Shown one piece after another: positions 56,907-60,731 of a stretch of 60,731 nucleotides of DNA. The stretch's first letter is position 1, and each line of letters starts with the position of its first letter. The notes under the pieces were generated by a model. The model did not search any database, was not told where the DNA came from, and saw only the letters and a list, made by a program, of their open reading frames with translations. A program made the position numbers and the translations under genes. Source of the DNA: Sphingobacteriales bacterium (GTDB lineage: Bacteria > Bacteroidota > Bacteroidia > Chitinophagales > Chitinophagaceae); the NCBI GenBank assembly GCA_016192105.1, contig JACPUV010000048.1, forward strand, positions 1 to 60,731, in the 5' to 3' direction.

Positions 56907-57309
56907 AGTATTCGGTTTTGTAGTTCTTATTTCCCGGTCTCATTATCCGCTCCGGCAGCTCACCGGGGCAAATGTATTTTGCACGGGTACTGACAGCTTT
57001 TGCCAGTTCATCTGCAATATAACAAAGCCTTTGCATTTCCGGTATGAAAATTCCGGGAGATCAGTTGATCCCTGCTATGGAACGCTACCACTAACTGTAA
57101 CGTATCTGCGCTTCTTAAGGCGAAGTTAAAAAGAGCTGTTTGCGTGATTACCAACCCGGAATGTCGGATTTACCCCCCTCTTTTTTCATTGAGATATTAT
57201 ACAATTGCAAGGACTGAATAAAAATGCTTGTGAGTATCCTCTTTAAAGGATGTATGCGGCTTTATTTAGTTACAACTGATATATTTTATAATCTTAATCC
57301 AAAGAAAAA
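56907..57309. other. Gene-free stretch between divergent genes
   Basis: It holds the SRPBCC promoter (56969-56976, minus) and the leader of the barrel gene at 57310. No ORF and no strong hairpin are seen. Confidence 0.5.
56969..56976 (-). promoter_or_regulatory. Bacteroidota -7 element of the SRPBCC gene
   Basis: On the minus strand the octamer reads TACATTTG, an exact TAnnTTTG match, 63 nt before the ATG. Confidence 0.5.
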
Positions 57310-57942
57310 ATGAAAAATTTTACTCCTGTCATTGCGGCGTTCAGCCTGTTTTTTTGCTTCTCCGTAAGTGCGCAAACAAATCTCCCCGGCAGGGCTATTC
57401 AGTTAACCGGCGGATATGCCCGGCATGGCAGCGGGGACTATAACGGGATCAGTTTTGGCGCTGAATATATCCGGTATCTCGGCAAAAGGGTTTCACTGAA
57501 TTATAATTTCAGGTCTTCCATTAACAATGGGAAGGATAAAATTATCATAGCCGATAATAATGCAGGTACCACTAAGGATGGCTCTATCCGGTTTACCACC
57601 GCGGGTGTACAGGCGGGTGTTGACGGGGGATTTAGTTTTATCAGAACGGCAAGGCATGAATTGCTTACCAGCCTGGGCGTGTTCGCGAGGTACCAGTCCG
57701 CTTCGAATGGGACAGACGGGTACCGGCTTTATTATCCGAATACAACCGGTGTGCCGGCTGTATTGGTGGAGTATATGAACAGGACCCCGCAGCAAACAAT
57801 TGCGGTTGGAGGCCTGTTCCAGCTCCGGTATAATTATACAATAAAGAATAAGATCAGCCTGGGTTTTTCGGGCGGTTTTCAAACGGACAGCAACGGCGAT
57901 GCCATTTTGCAGGGGGGCATTACCATTGCCCGGCGATTTTAG
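57310..57942 (+). CDS. Predicted outer-membrane beta-barrel protein
   Basis: 210 residues: signal peptide cut near V-S-A-Q, then about eight to ten amphipathic strands ending in a terminal A-R-R-F aromatic strand, a barrel signature. A glycine-rich A-R-H-G-S-G-D-Y-N-G-I-S-F-G-A-E-Y strand is a common pattern in Bacteroidota OmpW/porin-like proteins. No specific function is recognisable. Confidence 0.75.
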   Translation: MKNFTPVIAAFSLFFCFSVSAQTNLPGRAIQLTGGYARHGSGDYNGISFGAEYIRYLGKRVSLNYNFRSSINNGKDKIIIADNNAGTTKDGSIRFTTAGVQAGVDGGFSFIRTARHELLTSLGVFARYQSASNGTDGYRLYYPNTTGVPAVLVEYMNRTPQQTIAVGGLFQLRYNYTIKNKISLGFSGGFQTDSNGDAILQGGITIARRF

Positions 57943-58235
57943 GGCAGTCATGGGATAGGTCATGCAGACGAAAATGGAAAAAATGGTTCCATGAAGGGAG
58001 CAGCAGGCATCTCAAATTTTTTTTTAACAGTGACGGGCGCTATTATTCAATTATGGTCCGGCGGTTATGACGCAACCCGTTGGAGCCGGTTTCCCGGGAA
58101 ACCCTGAGGAGTCATGAGATTCGCGGTAAGGAGGGCATGAGTAACCTGAGCAGGAATCTGCCTGATAAGCATCCCTGCGAAAACTCCCTTTACCCCGCTT
58201 CGTGACTGCTTCTGCCTTTCTTTGGTAACGCTTAA

Positions 58236-58264
58236 GGGTTAAAGCGCACCATGCGCTTTAACCC
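58236..58264. repeat. 12-bp perfect inverted repeat
   Basis: GGGTTAAAGCGC (58236-58247) pairs perfectly with 58253-58264 across a 5-nt loop. No T-run follows. It could be a stable RNA hairpin or binding site. Confidence 0.7.
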
Positions 58265-58534
58265 CGAAGCAAATCCGGCTCAGATCAGGACGAGTTCCGA
58301 AGAAAATATAAGCCCAACCCGGGATTTATTCAAGTGTCTTATACGTAAGAAGGCCGCAACTTAATACGGCTGACCTGTAAATAAGAAATTTGGAGTCATT
58401 TATAAGAATAGTGGTGACCTCCCCTCATATTACTGCGGGAAAAACAACAGGAAATCTGTTTTTTTCGGAACACTTTGTTCTTGCAGAAGTATCATCAAAA
58501 TTGATCCCTTTAGTAATACCTAAACAAATAAAAA

Positions 58535-58567
58535 AGCGTAAAAAATTGAAAAACAATTAATTACGCT
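58535..58567. repeat. Two-block inverted repeat
   Basis: AGCGTAA (58535-58541) pairs with 58561-58567, and AATTG (58544-58548) with CAATT (58554-58558). AT-rich, without T-run. Confidence 0.55.
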
Positions 58568-58815
58568 AATTACTTGCGGAGACCGAGGCTTCTTAACCTC
58601 TTTTCTAATGCATTCTATTTCAAATACTTGTAAAGTCTTTCTTTTTTAGGTCACCTCATAGTATCCTTTTCAATCAAACTTCTGCAAAAATAACTACTGA
58701 AATAACCTTTTCCAAGAATGCTATAATAATCCTTGAAATGACGGGGGGCAAGCCTTTTTACAAAAACACTACGGCCCAGGAGTTATAACTGGCTTAAAGA
58801 CCGCAAAAGAATGTA

Positions 58816-58823
58816 TATTTTTG
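58816..58823 (+). promoter_or_regulatory. Bacteroidota -7 element upstream of the AT-rich accessory gene
   Basis: TATTTTTG is an exact TAnnTTTG match. Transcription from near 58829 would give an ~200-nt leader containing the palindrome at 58873-58979 before the ATG at 59026. Confidence 0.5.
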
Positions 58824-58872
58824 TTTCTGCCGAAGGACGGCAAATGTATTTGACCTTGTTATACATTCCCTG

Positions 58873-58979
58873 ACCTGAAAATCTCGAAAATTAGATGTGA
58901 AACGGGAAGTATGCACAGGCTACGCTACGGCGTGGTTTGTTCTATGCTTCGTTTCACAGGCTTTCGAGAGCCTTCAGGT
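58873..58979 (+). ncRNA. Imperfect ~107-nt palindrome in the leader of the 59-kb gene
   Basis: Three nested arm pairs: ACCTGAA (58873-58879) with 58973-58979, CTCGAAA (58883-58889) with 58962-58968, and TGTGAAACG (58896-58904) with 58950-58958, separated by 3-6-nt internal loops. An inner region of about 40 nt may pair further. It lies between a -7 element and an ATG 47 bp downstream, so it is probably a structured leader RNA or a MITE-like insertion. No riboswitch class is recognised. Confidence 0.5.
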
Positions 58980-59025
58980 TACAAGCTAAAACGGCCACGT
59001 CTTTTTTTATGCAAAAAAACTGTGT

Positions 59026-59937
59026 ATGAAATATATATTATTTTCTGCTTATATTATTTCCACTTTAAATTGTTTCTCTCAATTAAGAATTGATACTCTA
59101 AAGAATGAGACAGTAATTAAGCTCACTAAGAGCAAACTTCCCGAAATTGTTATAATTCAAAAAATCAATCAATCATTTTGCACTTTTGATATTAGTGTTG
59201 ATTCGCTAATAAAACTTAAAGAAAATCAAGTAAGTGATAATGTCATAAACTTGATGATTCAAAAGCAGGGAAAAATAGACTCTGATAATTTTATACAAAC
59301 AAAAAATAATATTAATGAAGAAAACTACATTTTTACTGAGTCTGGTATCTATTTTATAAGAGACAAAAAATACATAAACCTCGACCCGACAACTGTATCT
59401 TCTTCAAAACCTAAATCTGGGCTTTATCCTCTTGGAGCTATTGGATATTTTAATTCAAAATATATATCTCAAATAGAAGGGTCAGAAGCAAACTATCAAT
59501 TAAACGAAAAGAAGCCTGAATTTTATTTCAACTTTGAAACAATAAAAAAAAGCCTTAACGATGCAAATGCAAACGCAACAGTGACTGAAAATTATCTTGA
59601 CCAAGTTATGAATAGAGAAGGCTTAGGTAGCGGCAATTATCAAGCTATAAGCCCCAATGATTTTACGTTGATCAAACTTGGTGTGAAAAGGAATAAGAGG
59701 GAATTTACATCAGGAAAAGTGAGTGTTTTTAAATATGATATGTCAATTGATGGTAAATGTATTGTGAGCTTCAAATATGAGAAATTGTCTGAAAATACAT
59801 ACAAAGTTTATTTTGAAAAAAACCTGTCCCCCGGAGAATATTGCTTTTTCTATCTTGGGAATAGAAATAATTCCTCAATTGTACAATGGTATAATCAGAA
59901 CAATTTCAAAGTTTTTGACTTTGGAATTTCAAAATAA
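59026..59937 (+). CDS. Hypothetical secreted protein, AT-rich
   Basis: 303 residues: short signal peptide (cut near N-C-F-S-Q), an N-terminal repeat-like helical region with V-I-K-L-T-K-S-K-L-P-E-I-V-I-I-Q-K-I-N and S-V-D-S-L-I-K-L-K-E-N-Q-V-S-D-N-V-I (about 28-80, a pattern known in Bacteroidota secreted proteins), then a ~220-residue beta-rich domain I do not recognise. Base composition is far more AT-rich than the genes to the left, suggesting horizontal acquisition. Confidence 0.75.
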   Translation: MKYILFSAYIISTLNCFSQLRIDTLKNETVIKLTKSKLPEIVIIQKINQSFCTFDISVDSLIKLKENQVSDNVINLMIQKQGKIDSDNFIQTKNNINEENYIFTESGIYFIRDKKYINLDPTTVSSSKPKSGLYPLGAIGYFNSKYISQIEGSEANYQLNEKKPEFYFNFETIKKSLNDANANATVTENYLDQVMNREGLGSGNYQAISPNDFTLIKLGVKRNKREFTSGKVSVFKYDMSIDGKCIVSFKYEKLSENTYKVYFEKNLSPGEYCFFYLGNRNNSSIVQWYNQNNFKVFDFGISK

Positions 59938-59965
59938 TTAAAATCTACTTAGTTAAACCTGAGTT

Positions 59966-60460
59966 ATGAAAATAATACTTATTTGTTTAATTTTTTTTTC
60001 AGCATGTAGTCAGAATGATCCAATTAATCCCAATCATCCAGCGTATAAATATTTTTTCGATTGTACAGTAGATGGAAAACATTTAAAGACAGATGGCGGC
60101 TCTGCTCAAATAAGGACATCGATGGAGTTTGCCGCGGGAACAATGTATTGTAATGCGCCTGGCTCCTATTGTTTTCAACAAATTTTGGTTATACATGGAC
60201 AGGTTACCGGAACTTACATACCTTATGAACTAGTAATTGAGACTACAGAAGGAGCGGATACATATGATTATATGCAATCAACCGCGCTACCGATGGGAAA
60301 CGTTACCGCAAAGATTACGGAAATAACAAGAGGTGTAGTGGGGGTTTCATTAGGGGTAGCGAAAGGAACTTTTTCAGGCACTGTTAGGAAATATAAGAAT
60401 CATACTTTTGTTGGTGACGTGTCAGTAAATGCGAGTTTTGCCTTGGGGCTTGAATGGTAA
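59966..60460 (+). CDS. Hypothetical lipoprotein, AT-rich
   Basis: 164 residues with lipobox F-S-A-C (Cys14), then a small beta-rich domain with three Cys in the mature part (F-D-C-T-V-D-G-K, M-Y-C-N-A-P-G-S-Y-C-F-Q). It follows the preceding gene by 28 nt and shares its AT-rich composition, so the two form an accessory pair. No family recognised. Confidence 0.7.
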   Translation: MKIILICLIFFSACSQNDPINPNHPAYKYFFDCTVDGKHLKTDGGSAQIRTSMEFAAGTMYCNAPGSYCFQQILVIHGQVTGTYIPYELVIETTEGADTYDYMQSTALPMGNVTAKITEITRGVVGVSLGVAKGTFSGTVRKYKNHTFVGDVSVNASFALGLEW

Positions 60461-60614
60461 TCGTATGCTTACTTTTAAAAATGCTCATACTATGAAAATG
60501 AAGTACAGTTGGTATTTTTTGCGCTTTATTTTAGTTTATTTTATTTTATTCACATAGTTTGATATATGTCGAGTATAGGATAATGTGTAATAAAGTGTAT
60601 TAGCTAAGACTTAA
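60461..60614. other. AT-rich gene-free stretch before the insertion sequence
   Basis: Very AT-rich with runs of T; no ORF or hairpin that I can support. Confidence 0.45.
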
Positions 60615-60731
60615 TCTGACAGTTAGGGTTAACTTTAGAGTAACAACAAACCAAAGTTTAACCCCAAAAACTGTCAGAAATGAAAGTGGAAACTAAGTTA
60701 ATCAAAACCAAGTTAGGTTTACTGCAATTAG
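60615..60731 (+). mobile_element. Left end of an IS481-type insertion sequence (cut by window end)
   Basis: An imperfect inverted repeat at the start (TCTGACAGTT at 60615-60624 with 60669-60678; GGGTTAACTTT at 60626-60636 with 60653-60664) precedes an ORF whose first residues look like an IS481 transposase. The right end, target duplication and exact left terminus are outside what can be seen. Confidence 0.6.
60680..60731 (+). CDS. IS481-family transposase, N-terminal fragment
   Basis: The 17 codons before the window end read M-K-V-E-T-K-L-I-K-T-K-L-G-L-L-Q-L. This matches the K-x-I-I-K-x-K-x-G-L-L-x-L-A start of the helix-turn-helix transposases of Bacteroidota IS481-type elements. The rest, including the DDE core, lies beyond the window. 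Confidence 0.65.
   Translation, partial: MKVETKLIKTKLGLLQL

Larger units (their letters stand above)
57943..59025. other. 1.08-kb gene-free block with three inverted repeats
   Basis: No convincing ORF in either strand. It contains a 12-bp perfect hairpin (58236-58264), a two-part hairpin (58535-58567) and the long palindrome at 58873-58979 described separately. The sequence turns AT-rich toward the right. I see no tRNA, transposase or integrase remnant. Confidence 0.5.

Noticed and set aside
58575..58605. Minus-strand segment resembling the 3' part of a tRNA (CTCCGCA-like end)
   Set aside because: The T-loop lacks TTC and no anticodon or D-arm can be placed.
58911..59093. 60-codon plus-strand ORF across the palindrome
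   Set aside because: It overlaps the palindrome and the 59026 gene in another frame and shows no protein-like pattern.

Overview
The window reads as a chromosomal segment of a Bacteroidota bacterium, most likely of the Chitinophagaceae/Chitinophagales. Seen in the sequence: many genes are preceded by the Bacteroidota -7 element TAnnTTTG with no obvious Shine-Dalgarno. There are gliding genes (gldF, gldG), two secreted proteins with C-terminal type IX secretion sorting domains, a MurF-alanine racemase fusion, an IscS/IscU/IscA set, TonB receptors and many lipoproteins. Most of the window is moderately GC-rich; the last ~2.2 kb is visibly AT-rich.

Layout. 1-0.7 kb: end of a nitroreductase and a SET-domain protein. 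0.7-8.0 kb (minus): compact heme operon hemA-hemC-hemD-hemE-hemF-hemB-hemL. 8.2-9.9 kb (plus): divergent hemH-hemJ. 9.9-11.3 kb (minus): hemN. Together these cover every step from glutamyl-tRNA to protoheme by the C5 route, with both aerobic and oxygen-independent coproporphyrinogen oxidases; gltX, which makes the glutamyl-tRNA, lies at 50-51 kb. 11.4-16.8 kb: a FecA-like TonB receptor, then an HmuR-like receptor and an HmuY-family lipoprotein, so heme/iron capture sits beside heme synthesis. 16.9-21.1 kb: ileS and a DksA-like protein with a histone-like tail. 21-25.4 kb: a barrel protein, a collagen-like lipoprotein, a PhoD phosphatase, a YcxB-like protein and an acetyltransferase. 25.5-28.6 kb: acpP-fabF-rnc and a lipoprotein. 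28.6-31.4 kb: methylmalonyl-CoA epimerase and iscS-iscU-iscA with repeat-filled spacers. 31.5-38.2 kb: gldF-gldG, terC, murF-alr, lspA. 38.2-42.3 kb: two divergent T9SS cargo proteins. 43.3-51.3 kb: fumC, alpha-L-fucosidase, enoyl-CoA hydratase, a decayed stretch, a B12-binding protein, an aldo/keto reductase and gltX. 51.4-58 kb: polysaccharide deacetylase, a lipoprotein, TatD, a HipA-like kinase/DUF3037 pair, an acyltransferase followed by a broken small gene, an SRPBCC protein and a barrel protein. 58-60.7 kb: a gene-free block with hairpins, two AT-rich accessory genes and the start of an IS481-type insertion sequence cut by the window end.

The observations most worth a second look are: an HmuY homologue with no His and no internal Met; the overlapping HipA-like kinase/DUF3037 pair; a heptanucleotide array lying where the lspA -33 element should be; a ~107-nt imperfect palindrome in the leader of an AT-rich accessory gene; interlocking inverted repeats between iscS and iscU; a DksA-like protein that keeps a single cysteine; and a frameshifted gene coupled to the acyltransferase. 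No CRISPR array, tRNA or rRNA was found. I saw no complete, clearly novel system; the HipA-like/DUF3037 pair is the closest candidate.
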